This document shows, piece after piece, positions 15,672 through 23,794 of a stretch of DNA of 36,233 nucleotides. The DNA is from Desulfobacteraceae bacterium (lineage in GTDB: Bacteria; Desulfobacterota; Desulfobacteria; Desulfobacterales; JAABSP01). The notes under the pieces were generated by a model. The model was not told the DNA's origin. It was given only the letters and a program-made list of their open reading frames with translations, and did no database searches. Numbering within the stretch: position 1 is the first letter of the stretch; each line of letters opens with the position of its first letter. Where the stretch lies: positions 1 through 36,233 of the forward strand of contig JAABSP010000051.1 in NCBI GenBank assembly GCA_011390345.1, read 5' to 3'. The position numbers and the translations under genes were made by a program.

Positions 15672-17070
15672 GGAAATAGAGATCAAAGTGCCTGCCGTAG
15701 GAGAATCGGTTCAGGAGGCGGTGCTGGCGCAGTGGTACAAGGCCGACGGCGATTCGGTTCAAAATGACGAGCCGCTCTTTGTCATCGAGACCGACAAGGT
15801 GACGCTGGAGGTGAATGCCGAGGCCGAGGGGATTTTGAGAATTCAGGTTCCCGAGGGGGAGACGGTCGCGGTGGGCGCAGTGGTAGGGCTCATCGAGACC
15901 CAAGCGGCTGAAGGGGCAAAACCGCAGGCCGAAACAGAGAAAACGGAGAAAAAGGCGCAAACTCCGGAAAAGGCCGAAGAAGCGCCGGAAAAAGGGCCTG
16001 AGCCTGAAAAGGAGCCGCCCCCGGAGAAACAGGTTCCCGAAGCCCCGCCCAAGGCCGCTCAACCCAAAGGAGAACCCGAAGAAAAGCCTGCCGCAGAGCA
16101 GGCAGAACAAGCCCCTTCCGAAGAACAGATCCTACCGCCATCGGTGCGCCGGCTGGTTGCCGAAAAGGGGATCGATGTCTCGAAGATCCAAGGAACCGGC
16201 CCCAGGGGCATGGTCACCAAGGGCGATGTGATCGCGCACATCGAAGGGAGCATCGGCCAGACGCCGCCACCGGAAAAGGAGGCCCCGGCCCCGGAAACCC
16301 CTGCCCCAAAAACCCCGGCTCCAAAAAAAGAGGAAACAGCGCCGAAACCTGCCCAACCCGAAGGACCTTCGGAAAAGGTGGAGCGGAAACCCATGTCCCC
16401 CATCCGGAAACGGATCGCGTCCCGTCTGCTGGAGGCCCGGCGGAACACGGCCATGCTCACCACCTTCAACGATGTGGACATGACCCGCGCAATGGAGATC
16501 CGCAGCGAATACAAAGAAGCCTTCAAGAAGAAACATGATGTCTCACTAGGCTTCATGTCATTTTTCATCAAGGGGTGTGTCGCGGCCCTGCAGGAGTTTC
16601 CCGCGATCAACGCGTATATCGAGGGCGACGAGATCGTCTATCACCACTACTACCACATCGGCGTCGCGGTCGGCTCGGACAAGGGGCTCGTGGTTCCGGT
16701 GATCCGCCATGCAGACAAGCTCAGCTTTGCCGGGGTGGAAAAAACGATTATCGAATATGTGAACAAGATCAGGAACAACAAGTTGACACTTTCCGACATG
16801 GAGGGGGGGACATTTACCATCACCAACGGAGGGGTCTTCGGCTCCCTCTTGAGCACCCCGATACTGAACACCCCCCAGAGCGGAATACTGGGAATGCACC
16901 GGATCGAAAAGCGGCCGGTTGTCGTTGATGATAAGATCGTGATCCGGCCCATGATGTATCTCGCGTTGAGCTACGACCACCGCATCGTGGACGGCAAAGA
17001 TGCCGTCACCTTCCTGGTCAGGATCAAGGAGTGCGTGGAAAACCCGGAACGAATCCTATTGGAGATGTGA
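15670..17070 (+). CDS. sucB: 2-oxoglutarate dehydrogenase E2, dihydrolipoyl succinyltransferase
   Basis: The 466-residue multidomain enzyme has an N-terminal lipoyl domain with lipoylated Lys43 in ETDKVTLEV, a long Ala/Pro/Glu/Lys linker (about 78-150), a peripheral subunit-binding domain ([32 protein letters not shown], about 155-195), a second Pro/Ala linker, and the catalytic acyltransferase domain ending in SYDHRIVDG (His437, Asp441). It transfers the succinyl group to CoA and forms the complex core. lpdA follows 6 nt later. The distance from sucA implies either a long operon through the accessory genes or separate expression; the SD repeat is directly in front. Confidence 0.97.
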   Translation: MEIEIKVPAVGESVQEAVLAQWYKADGDSVQNDEPLFVIETDKVTLEVNAEAEGILRIQVPEGETVAVGAVVGLIETQAAEGAKPQAETEKTEKKAQTPEKAEEAPEKGPEPEKEPPPEKQVPEAPPKAAQPKGEPEEKPAAEQAEQAPSEEQILPPSVRRLVAEKGIDVSKIQGTGPRGMVTKGDVIAHIEGSIGQTPPPEKEAPAPETPAPKTPAPKKEETAPKPAQPEGPSEKVERKPMSPIRKRIASRLLEARRNTAMLTTFNDVDMTRAMEIRSEYKEAFKKKHDVSLGFMSFFIKGCVAALQEFPAINAYIEGDEIVYHHYYHIGVAVGSDKGLVVPVIRHADKLSFAGVEKTIIEYVNKIRNNKLTLSDMEGGTFTITNGGVFGSLLSTPILNTPQSGILGMHRIEKRPVVVDDKIVIRPMMYLALSYDHRIVDGKDAVTFLVRIKECVENPERILLEM

Positions 17071-17076
17071 TAAAAA

Positions 17077-18495
17077 ATGGCGGAAAAGCGAACATACGAC
17101 CTGGTGATCATCGGCAGCGGCCCCGGCGGATATGTCGCGGCCGTGCGCGCAGCGCAGCTCGGCATGAAGACGGCCTGTGTGGAGCGGTATCCGAGGCTGG
17201 GCGGGGTCTGCCTCAATGTAGGCTGCATCCCGAGCAAGGCCCTGCTCGACTCCAGCGAATTCTACCATATGACAAAGGAGAAATTCAAAGAACACGGCAT
17301 TCTGGTCGGTGACCTGAAGCTCGATCTGGCCACCCTCATGGGCCGCAAGGAACAGGTGGTGGAGGAGCTGACCTCAAACGTGAAGAAGCTGCTTGATGGC
17401 AACAAGGTTGAGATCCTTCAAGGAACCGGATCTGTCGAAGCCGAAGACCGGGTAATGGTCAAAGACGGCGACGGCAAGGAGATTTACGATCTTTCCTGCA
17501 AGAACATCCTGCTGGCAACCGGCAGTGAACCGGTGCAGGTTCCGGGGATGGAATTCGACAAAGAGCGGATCGTCTCCTCCACAGGCGCGCTTCAATTCGA
17601 TTCGGTTCCCGAACATCTCGGGGTCGTGGGCGGCGGCTACATCGGCCTGGAACTCGGCTCGGTCTGGCTGCGGCTGGGGGCCAAGGTGACGGTGATCGAG
17701 ATGCTGCCACAGATCACGCCGATGCTCGACGGCCAGGTGGGCAGAACCCTGAAGCGGATTCTGGACAAGCAGGGATTTGCATTCAGGATGAATACCAAGG
17801 TCTCCAAAGCGGAAGTCGATGGGAACAAGGTTCAGGTGACGCTGGATGCAGAGGGCGGCGAAACCGAATCCCTGACCTGCGACCGGCTGCTGGTGGCCGT
17901 AGGAAGGCGGCCCCTCTCCAAAGGACTTGGATTGGAAGAAGTGGGCGTAAAGATTGACGGGAAGACCGGACAGGTTCTGGTGGATGAATTCTATCGCACC
18001 AATATCCCCTCCATCTCTGCGATCGGCGATCTGATTCCCGGCCCCATGCTCGCGCACAAGGCATCGGCAGAGGGGATTGCCGCGGTCGAGTGCATGGCCG
18101 ATCTTCCCGGAGAGGTCAATTACGATGCGATCCCGTCGGTGGTCTACACCTGGCCCGAGGTCGCGATGGTCGGCCTCACCGAAGAGCAGGTGAAAGAGCG
18201 CAAGATCCCCTACTGCGTCGGCTCCTACCCCTTTTCGGGCGCGGGAAGGGCACGCTGCATGGGCGAAAAGGAGGGCTTTGTCAAGCTCATCTCCCACCAG
18301 AAGACAGATCGGATCCTGGGGGTTCACATCATCGGGCCAAGAGCCGCGGACATGATCGCGGAGTGCGTCCTTGCCCTGGAATTCGGCGCGAGCGCAGAGG
18401 ACATAGCAAGAACCATCCACGGCCATCCGACCTTTGCCGAAGCCCTGCAGGAGGCGGCCATGAGCGCGGGGAAGTGTTCGATCTATGCATCATAA
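17077..18495 (+). CDS. lpdA: Dihydrolipoyl dehydrogenase (E3)
   Basis: The 472-residue flavoprotein has the FAD dinucleotide motif GSGPGG near residue 14 and the redox-active disulfide in GGVCLNVGCIPSK (Cys45, Cys50). The NAD-binding motif is VGGGYIGLELGSVW, and the C-terminal catalytic pair in HGHPTFAEALQEA is His450 and Glu455. It reoxidises dihydrolipoamide on E2 with NAD+. It begins 6 nt after sucB with GGAG upstream, a clear sucB-lpdA unit. Length and motifs are normal. Confidence 0.97.
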   Translation: MAEKRTYDLVIIGSGPGGYVAAVRAAQLGMKTACVERYPRLGGVCLNVGCIPSKALLDSSEFYHMTKEKFKEHGILVGDLKLDLATLMGRKEQVVEELTSNVKKLLDGNKVEILQGTGSVEAEDRVMVKDGDGKEIYDLSCKNILLATGSEPVQVPGMEFDKERIVSSTGALQFDSVPEHLGVVGGGYIGLELGSVWLRLGAKVTVIEMLPQITPMLDGQVGRTLKRILDKQGFAFRMNTKVSKAEVDGNKVQVTLDAEGGETESLTCDRLLVAVGRRPLSKGLGLEEVGVKIDGKTGQVLVDEFYRTNIPSISAIGDLIPGPMLAHKASAEGIAAVECMADLPGEVNYDAIPSVVYTWPEVAMVGLTEEQVKERKIPYCVGSYPFSGAGRARCMGEKEGFVKLISHQKTDRILGVHIIGPRAADMIAECVLALEFGASAEDIARTIHGHPTFAEALQEAAMSAGKCSIYAS

Positions 18496-18518
18496 TCGAT
18501 AATGAAGAGGTATTGAAC

Positions 18519-18683
18519 ATGATTGATTCTGAGAACATAGAGAATATCAGGAAGAAACCCGATAAAGATGAAATAAAAACCGGCCCGGAAAAGATTCCTC
18601 CGAAGAAGTTTATCATCCGAAAATTCAGTTTAGGGAGTGAAGTAACTGTTGATAGAGATGAAATCTACGCAGAAAGAGTATAA
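18519..18683 (+). CDS. Orphan antitoxin-like small protein (54 aa)
   Basis: ATG 18519 lies behind GAAGAGG (18503-18509). The product is highly charged (Lys, Glu, Asp) and ends in VTVDRDEIYAERV. That tail resembles the DRDEIYES end of the DUF104 antitoxin at 13840 and the C-terminal toxin-binding tails of VapB-type antitoxins. No toxin gene follows; trxB starts 24 nt later. Its AT-rich codons differ from lpdA and trxB. It may be an orphan or degraded antitoxin, or a solitary regulator. Too short for certainty. Confidence 0.55.
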   Translation: MIDSENIENIRKKPDKDEIKTGPEKIPPKKFIIRKFSLGSEVTVDRDEIYAERV

Positions 18684-18707
18684 AAAGATTAAGGAGCGAA
18701 ACATCAA

Positions 18708-19670
18708 ATGCCTGAAGAAATCTATGATCTTGTCATCGTCGGCGGCGGCCCCGGAGGCCTGACCGCTGGGATCTATGCCATGCGTGCGGCACTCAGGACC
18801 GTGTTGATCGAAAAGGGAGTTCACGGGGGCCAGGTGGCCATGTCGGCCGAGGTGGAGAACTATCCCGGCTTTGAAAACATCGGCGGCGCGGAACTCTCAC
18901 AGAAGTTTCTACAGCATGCAGAGTCCTACGGCCTCGAGATGGTGGGCCGGGAGGTGCTCTCTATCGAGCCGGGCCTGAAGCATCACACAGTGAGGCTGGA
19001 CAACGACGAAATCTACCGGGCTCATGCGTTAATCATCGGCACCGGCGGCAATCCCCGCCAACTCAACGTCCCGGGCGAGGAGAGCAATTACGGAAAAGGG
19101 ATTTCCTACTGCGGGGTCTGCGACGGCTTCTTTTTCAGAAACAAGACCGTGGCCGTGATCGGCGGCGGCGACACCGCGGCCGAAGAGGCCCTCTACCTGT
19201 CAAAGCTGGCCACACAGGTCTACATGATCCACAGAAGGGATGCGCTTCGCGCGGGAATGATCCTTCAGAATCGGATCGAAAAGGAGTGCAAGATCGAGAT
19301 GGTCTGGGACACCATCGTCACCGAGATCAAAGCCGGCGATGAGGGCGTCAACGGCGTCGCGCTGGAAAACGTCAAGACCGGCGAGAAAAAAGAGCTTCCG
19401 GTGGACGGTGTCTTTATCTTTGTCGGCTTTGTGCCCAACAACGGTCTCGTTCCCAAAGGGATACAGATGAACGCAGAAGGCTATGTGATGACGGATGACA
19501 AATGCGGAACCAAAATCCCCGGCATCTATGTCATCGGAGACCTTCGCGCAAAATACGCGCGCCAGATCGTGATCTCCGCGGCCGACGGCAGCACTGCGGC
19601 ACTCGCGGCCGCGCATTATGTGGAGTCGAAAAAGGCCACTGACGGGGATGAATGTCAGTTGCCGACCTGA
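18708..19670 (+). CDS. trxB: Thioredoxin-disulfide reductase
   Basis: The 320-residue flavoprotein has the FAD motif GGGPGGLTAG near residue 12, the redox disulfide in SYCGVCDGFFF (Cys135, Cys138), the NADPH motif GGGDTAAEEALYL and the C-terminal FAD contact GDLRAKYARQIVISAADGS. The active site is CGVC rather than the common CATC, a variant seen in some lineages. It transfers NADPH electrons to thioredoxin. ATG follows AAGGAGCG. It is the last gene before a terminator. Confidence 0.94.
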   Translation: MPEEIYDLVIVGGGPGGLTAGIYAMRAALRTVLIEKGVHGGQVAMSAEVENYPGFENIGGAELSQKFLQHAESYGLEMVGREVLSIEPGLKHHTVRLDNDEIYRAHALIIGTGGNPRQLNVPGEESNYGKGISYCGVCDGFFFRNKTVAVIGGGDTAAEEALYLSKLATQVYMIHRRDALRAGMILQNRIEKECKIEMVWDTIVTEIKAGDEGVNGVALENVKTGEKKELPVDGVFIFVGFVPNNGLVPKGIQMNAEGYVMTDDKCGTKIPGIYVIGDLRAKYARQIVISAADGSTAALAAAHYVESKKATDGDECQLPT

Positions 19671-19696
19671 TTGTTTTTTGAAGATGTTCAATCGAT

Positions 19697-19726
19697 AAGG
19701 GGGATTCCGGATGGTTTCCCCTTTTT
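19697..19726 (+). terminator. Intrinsic terminator after trxB
   Basis: AAGGGGGA (19697-19704) pairs with TTCCCCTT (19716-19723) around a loop of about 11 nt and is followed by T-rich sequence. It closes the lpdA/trxB group about 27 nt after the trxB stop. Confidence 0.75.
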
Positions 19727-19980
19727 GTTTCCCCGGTTTTCTCAAAGACTTCTTTTGAATTTCCAGCAGCGGGGCATTTTTCTCTGTTGATTGCAGAATA
19801 TCACTTATTCATTGTAAATGGTTTTTTGCAGTGGGACAGGTGGAGCAAAGGGAGAGCGGTGTGCTGAAGAAAAGCTTGAAAAAACGATGGGGGTTGGCTA
19901 TTGTAGATCAGAAAACGAACAGCAATTTCTTGTGATTCCGAGAGAATGAATCCCAAAACACTCAACCGCAAAAGGACATT
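19727..19980. other. Gene-free stretch before the Rpn-family gene
   Basis: This AT-rich stretch holds only a weak 43-codon ORF from ATG 19818, with no convincing ribosome-binding site or similarity. AAAGGACATT at its end serves the TTG start of the next gene. No clear promoter could be placed. Confidence 0.5.
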
Positions 19981-20943
19981 TTGATAACGATACCTGCCCA
20001 GGATTTCGACGGCCCCTGGAAAACAGCCGTGGAAGTCTATTTCAAAGATTTCATGCGCTTCTTTTTCCCGAAGATCCACGAAGATATCCAATGGGAGCGC
20101 GAATACACCTTTCTGGACAAGGAACTGGAGAAGATCGTCCGGGATGCCAAAATCGGCAAACGGTACAGTGACAAGCTGGTGAAGGTCTTCCTGAAGGACG
20201 GGCAGGAGACATGGCTGCTGATCCACATCGAGATCCAGGGATATCGGGATAAAGACTTCCCTCAGCGGATGTTCATCTACTATTATCGGATCTTCGACCG
20301 GTATGACGCGGAAGTAGTGAGCCTTGCGGTCCTGAGCGACGACAACCCCGAATACCGGCCATCCCGATACCGGAAAAGCCGCTGGGGGTGGAATCTTATC
20401 TTTGAGTTTCCCATTGTCAAGGTGCTGGATTACGGGAAGGACTGGAAAGCGCTGGAGGCGGATCAAAATCCCTTTTCCATTGTTGTAATGGCACATCTCA
20501 AGGCCCGCGGTATCCGGGACAACGAGGAGCGGAAAGCATGGAAGATCCGGCTGATCCGGATGCTCTTTGCCAGAGGATATGAGCGGGAGGATGTTTTTGA
20601 TCTTTTCCGGTTCATCGATTGGTTGCTGATTCTGCCGGAAGAACTTGAGAAGGTCTTCAAGGAAGAACTGGACAAAATAGTGGAGGAATTTGAGATGCCA
20701 TATTTCACAAGCATTGAGCGGGTTGCCGCAAAGGATGGGATGCAGAAGGGTGAAATCAAAGCAACGCGGGAAAATATCATCGATATTCTAGCGACACGAT
20801 TTCAATCCCTGCCGGAAGGTCTGATCAATCGAATTTTGAAGTTGGAGGATCAAAATCTTTTGAAGACGCTTGTAAAAAAAGCGGCTGTTGCCGATTCGGT
20901 CGATATGTTCAGCCAAAATATGGACAGCGGTTTCGAGAGTTGA
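19981..20943 (+). CDS. Rpn/PD-(D/E)XK nuclease family transposase-like protein
   Basis: The 320-residue protein belongs to the group annotated as Rpn-family recombination-promoting nucleases or putative transposases. It opens with DFDGPWKTAVEVYFKDFMRFFFP. A nuclease core is visible as Asp64 (SDKLVKV), then LIHIEIQG with Glu84 and Gln86, giving a D...ExQ pattern. A helical tail ends LLKTLVKKAAVADSVDMF. The TTG start at 19981 is supported by AAGGA just upstream and by the absence of an in-frame ATG. The C-terminal 80 residues have a diverged second copy at 21743-21991. These proteins probably cut DNA and promote recombination. Confidence 0.82.
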   Translation: MITIPAQDFDGPWKTAVEVYFKDFMRFFFPKIHEDIQWEREYTFLDKELEKIVRDAKIGKRYSDKLVKVFLKDGQETWLLIHIEIQGYRDKDFPQRMFIYYYRIFDRYDAEVVSLAVLSDDNPEYRPSRYRKSRWGWNLIFEFPIVKVLDYGKDWKALEADQNPFSIVVMAHLKARGIRDNEERKAWKIRLIRMLFARGYEREDVFDLFRFIDWLLILPEELEKVFKEELDKIVEEFEMPYFTSIERVAAKDGMQKGEIKATRENIIDILATRFQSLPEGLINRILKLEDQNLLKTLVKKAAVADSVDMFSQNMDSGFES

Positions 20944-20967
20944 TCGTTTCAAGGAGATGAAAGCCTC

Positions 20968-21231
20968 ATGGACACATTGATCCTATCAGAAGATTACAAA
21001 ATTGAAATCCCTGAAGAGGTACGAAAAAAAATGTCGCTGGAGCCGATGGTAAAGCTCCAAATGATCGTTTTCGATGGTCGAATCGAGCTGATTCCGGTGC
21101 GTCCGATGGCGGAAATGAGGGGATTTTTAAAAGGATTTGATCCCGAGTTTAAAAGAGAAGGGGACGAAAAAGGATCAAGATTTGCGGAATTTCTGAGCGG
21201 TCCAATCCATGTGGAAAAATCATCCGGTTGA
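20968..21231 (+). CDS. AbrB/MazE/SpoVT family antitoxin-like DNA-binding protein
   Basis: The 87-residue protein begins with the swapped-hairpin AbrB pattern LILSEDYKIEIPEEVRKKMSL and VKLQMIVFDGRIELIPV, followed by a charged tail with FLKGFDPEFKREGDEKGSRFAEFL. Antitoxins of this type usually precede a VapC/PIN toxin, but here the next frame is a truncated nucleotidyltransferase remnant, so the partner toxin appears lost. The ribosome-binding site AAGGAGATG is strong. Confidence 0.8.
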   Translation: MDTLILSEDYKIEIPEEVRKKMSLEPMVKLQMIVFDGRIELIPVRPMAEMRGFLKGFDPEFKREGDEKGSRFAEFLSGPIHVEKSSG

Positions 21232-21246
21232 GGCGGGACCAAATGC

Positions 21247-21423
21247 ATGAGCGCTGCCCCGTCAAAGAGATTTAATCTCGACCGGTTGAAGGAGCGGCTC
21301 TTTGCCCGGGAAAATGTTGTGATGGCCTTTGTCTTTGGTTCGGCCGCATCGGGGGAAATGATGCCGCGGATCTGGGATGAGGTTCATAGGGAAGAGGAAC
21401 GCCCTGCATTGTCAGAAAAATAG
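21247..21423 (+). pseudogene. N-terminal fragment of an MNT-type nucleotidyltransferase antitoxin
   Basis: A 58-codon frame begins MSAAPSKRFNLDRLKERLFA and reaches VVMAFVFGSAASGEMMP, the start of the minimal nucleotidyltransferase fold (GSAxxGE). It then diverges into unrelated residues and stops before the catalytic DxD. MNT proteins normally neutralise a HEPN toxin, which is also absent. I read this as a truncated remnant. Confidence 0.65.
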
Positions 21424-21436
21424 CCTGGAGAGGAAA

Positions 21437-21673
21437 ATGGCGAAGACGGATCGGCATTTAACCTATGAAGAGGTCGCTCAAGGTATCGGCTCCCTTACAA
21501 CCGAAGAGCATTTGAAGCTTCTTGAATTGATATCATCCCTTTTGCGGAAAAGGATTGCCGAAAAACCAGTAAAAGAGCGCAATATTATTGAGCTTGAAGG
21601 ACTTGGGGCTGAGATCTGGAATGGAATGGACGCTCAGGAATATGTTCGCAGGGAAAGGGAATCATGGGATTGA
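21437..21673 (+). CDS. VapB-type antitoxin of a PIN pair
   Basis: From ATG 21437 (GGAGAGGA upstream) a 78-residue protein starts MAKTDRHLTYEEVAQGIGSL and ends IIELEGLGAEIWNGMDAQEYVRRERESWD. This is the usual C-terminal layout of antitoxins paired with PIN toxins (a short helical N-part, then an ELxGLGxEIW toxin-binding segment). It overlaps a PIN-toxin start by 10 nt, as in intact modules, but that toxin is cut short. It is therefore an antitoxin left without a functional toxin. Confidence 0.75.
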   Translation: MAKTDRHLTYEEVAQGIGSLTTEEHLKLLELISSLLRKRIAEKPVKERNIIELEGLGAEIWNGMDAQEYVRRERESWD

Positions 21674-21765
21674 CGGAGGATTGCATCGGCAAAAAGATTT
21701 GTATCGATACCTCGCCATTCATCTATTTTCTTGGAGAAGAAGATGCCACATATCACCAGTATTGA
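21664..21765 (+). pseudogene. Truncated PIN-domain toxin (N-terminal 33 codons)
   Basis: The frame starting inside the antitoxin gene encodes MGLTEDCIGKKICIDTSPFI and continues YFLGEED before stopping. IDTSPFIYFL is the first beta strand of a PIN domain with its catalytic Asp. Homology ends where sequence matching the Rpn C-terminal region begins (about 21742), so an insertion or deletion junction destroyed the toxin. Confidence 0.75.
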
Positions 21766-21991
21766 AAGAATAGCCACCCAAAAAGGGATCGAACTGGGAA
21801 TCAACAAAGGAATCAGGGAAACTCTCGTCGAGATTCTGGAGACACGCTTCCAATCTGTTCCCAGTACTTTGAAAGATCGAATTTTGGAGATCGACGATGA
21901 AAAGCTTTTGAAATTACTTGTGAAAAAGGCAGTTGTTACGGATTCGGTCGATATGTTCGGCAAAATTGTTGACAGCAGTTCCTGCAGTTGA
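21743..21991 (+). pseudogene. C-terminal remnant of a second Rpn-family gene
   Basis: The product from ATG 21743 (MPHITSIERIATQKGIELG... ending DSVDMFGKIVDSSSCS) aligns along its length with the C-terminal 82 residues of the intact Rpn gene, where the matching parts read MPYFTSIERVAAKDG and LLKTLVKKAAVADSVDMF. The nuclease domain is missing. It abuts the PIN fragment directly. It could be a decayed duplicate or a remnant from recombination between Rpn copies. Confidence 0.8.
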
Positions 21992-22022
21992 TCGATGATT
22001 TAAAAATTGAAGGATGAAGCCC

Positions 22023-22133
22023 ATGCGCTACTTCAACACATCCGGCCCCTGCAACCCGGCCGAACACTTCACGGTCCTGCGGGAGAAGCTGATGGAAAAG
22101 GGCCGCCAGAAGACAGAAGCGAAAACCATTTGA
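22023..22133 (+). pseudogene. N-terminal fragment of an AAA-like ATP-binding protein
   Basis: A 36-codon frame starts MRYFNTSGPCNPAEHFTVLR, the conserved opening of a family of AAA-like ATPases common in TA-rich genomes. It ends in an unrelated run (EKGRQKTEAKTI) before any Walker A motif. ATG 22014 is an alternative start. It ends about 40 nt before the TPP riboswitch. Confidence 0.7.
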
Positions 22134-22173
22134 CAAACCCGCCCCTTCTACGCTATAGCCTTTCCCGGACAAT

Positions 22174-22249
22174 TCGAACAGGGGTGGCCATTCGGGCCTG
22201 AGATCATACCCTTTGAACCTGATCCGGGTAATGCCGGCGTAGGGAGAAA
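22174..22249 (+). promoter_or_regulatory. TPP riboswitch (THI element)
   Basis: The thiamin-pyrophosphate aptamer is recognisable from GGGGTG (22181-22186), the CTGAGA core (22198-22203), ACCCTTTGAACCTGATC (22208-22224), and GGGTAATGCCGGCGTAGGGA (22226-22245). It lies 116 nt upstream of a CytX-type permease, so it should reduce that gene's expression when TPP is abundant. CTACGC at 22148-22153 can pair with GCGTAG in the aptamer 3' side (22237-22242) and might form a competing structure. The exact expression platform is not clear; GGGTA/TACCC pairing across 22226-22257 is another candidate. Confidence 0.93.
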
Positions 22250-22364
22250 AAAATACCCATGTTTGCTCTTTTCATCGGGTCTCTCCTCCGTTTTTACCCG
22301 CCGGAATCGAAAGGACTACCGCCCCTCAAAAATCCCTTCAACCTTCTTACCGCAGGAGCAGCAA

Positions 22365-23651
22365 ATGATGGACATCCGACCCACAGCCACTTCCGAACGC
22401 AACCTCAACGGCATCGACTACTTTTTACTCTGGGCAGGAGTGGCCATCTCTCTTGCCGAGATCTGGGCCGGAGGCTTTCTCGCGCCCATGGGATTCTGGG
22501 CCGGGCTATGGGCCATCCTGCTGGGCCATCTTATCGGCAACACCTTCATGGCTCTGGGCGGGGTGATCGGCTCGGATCACGGGATCATGTCCATGGTCTC
22601 GGTGCGGCCCGCGTTCGGCATTCGGGGGTCCAATCTTGCGGCCATCTTCAATATCGTCCAGCTCATTGGGTGGGCATCCATCATGCTGATCATCGGGGGA
22701 CGGGCCGGCGCGGCTCTGGGAGGACCCTACGGCGGGATTCTGGCGGCCGATCAATTCTGGATCATCCTCATCGGCATGGGAACCCTGTTCTGGGCACTCT
22801 ACACAGGCCGGCCCCTCTGGCGGATTCTACAGACGGCCGCTGTCCTCGGCTTGCTGGCCGTGATCCTTCTGATGACCTTCGTCTCGGTAAAGGAGCTGGG
22901 GCTGGGGATTTCCACAAGGCCCGACGGCTCCATGCCCTTCATGATCGGGCTCGATCTGGTGATCGCGATGCCCATCTCCTGGATGCCTCTGGTATCGGAC
23001 TACTCCCGGTTTGCCAAAAAGAGTCGGCCCGCGTTCTGGGCCACCTGGTGGGGCTACTTCATCGTCTCCTCCTGGATGTATATCCTGGGGCTGCTGGCCA
23101 CCCTGGTGACCGGGGAGACAGACCCGGGAATGCTGATCCTGCAGACCATGGGCCGCATCGGCATGGCGGTTCCCGCGCTGGTCATGGTCGTCTTTTCCAC
23201 CATCACCTCCGACTTTCCCGATGTCTATTCAGCCACCTGCTCGGTCCTCAACATCTCCCGCAGAATCAGCGCAAATGTGGTGATGTGGATTGCAGGCGCC
23301 CTTTCCATCCTGGTGGCGCTGGTCTTTCCCATGGAGCAGTACGAAAATTTCCTCTTCCTCATCGGCGCAATGTTCGTGCCCCTCTTCGGGGTGGTGCTCA
23401 CCGACTATTTCTTTATCCGCAAAGGAAAGCTGCAGACAGAGGAGATCTATAAGGAGGGCGGCGCATACTGGTATTTCAAAGGCTTCAACCCGACCGCCAT
23501 CATCTCCTGGGCCGCGGGCTTCATTGTTTTCGAATTCGTGGTGCGGATGAATTACCCGCTGGGCGGATCGCTGCCCTCCATCGGTGTTGCAGGAATTCTC
23601 TATTATCTTTTCACCCCACAGCCAAAAGCCGCAGATCGGACATCAGAATAG
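22365..23651 (+). CDS. cytX: NCS1-family permease, CytX-like hydroxymethylpyrimidine transporter
   Basis: The 428-residue protein has about 12 hydrophobic segments and NCS1 features: GIDYFLLWAGVAISLAEIWAG at the start, GSDHGIMSMVSVRPAFGIRGS, and MPISWMPLVSDYSRFAKK. CytX permeases import the thiamin pyrimidine moiety HMP and are typically under TPP riboswitch control, as here. ATG 22365 follows AGGAG (22354-22358) with good spacing; the frame is open upstream to 22263, but those residues (MLFSSGLSSVFTRRNRK) do not look like the family's N-terminus. It is followed by a terminator, so it is a one-gene thiamin-responsive unit. Confidence 0.9.
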   Translation: MMDIRPTATSERNLNGIDYFLLWAGVAISLAEIWAGGFLAPMGFWAGLWAILLGHLIGNTFMALGGVIGSDHGIMSMVSVRPAFGIRGSNLAAIFNIVQLIGWASIMLIIGGRAGAALGGPYGGILAADQFWIILIGMGTLFWALYTGRPLWRILQTAAVLGLLAVILLMTFVSVKELGLGISTRPDGSMPFMIGLDLVIAMPISWMPLVSDYSRFAKKSRPAFWATWWGYFIVSSWMYILGLLATLVTGETDPGMLILQTMGRIGMAVPALVMVVFSTITSDFPDVYSATCSVLNISRRISANVVMWIAGALSILVALVFPMEQYENFLFLIGAMFVPLFGVVLTDYFFIRKGKLQTEEIYKEGGAYWYFKGFNPTAIISWAAGFIVFEFVVRMNYPLGGSLPSIGVAGILYYLFTPQPKAADRTSE

Positions 23652-23680
23652 CCCTTCTCCGCGCTACTGTTATCCCTGCC

Positions 23681-23715
23681 GCCCGGAGTCGAAAACTCCG
23701 GGCTTTCCCCCTTTT
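23681..23715 (+). terminator. Intrinsic terminator after cytX
   Basis: GCCCGGAGT (23681-23689) pairs perfectly with ACTCCGGGC (23695-23703) around a 5-nt loop, and T-rich sequence (TTTCCCCCTTTT) follows. The stem is very stable. Confidence 0.85.
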
Positions 23716-23794
23716 CCTTTACTTAATCCATTGTCATTTCTGTTTTTATACTGTAAAAAAAGATCTGCAACCGTAATCTTGATCGGGGGAATTC

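Noticed and set aside
19818-19949. A 43-codon ORF before the Rpn gene
   Set aside because: It has no ribosome-binding site, no recognisable motif and an atypical composition.
22259-23452. A 397-codon + strand frame overlapping the permease
   Set aside because: It is out of frame with the membrane protein and rich in His/Arg/Gly/Pro with no hydrophobic helices. The overlapping frame has NCS1 motifs and a proper ribosome-binding site.
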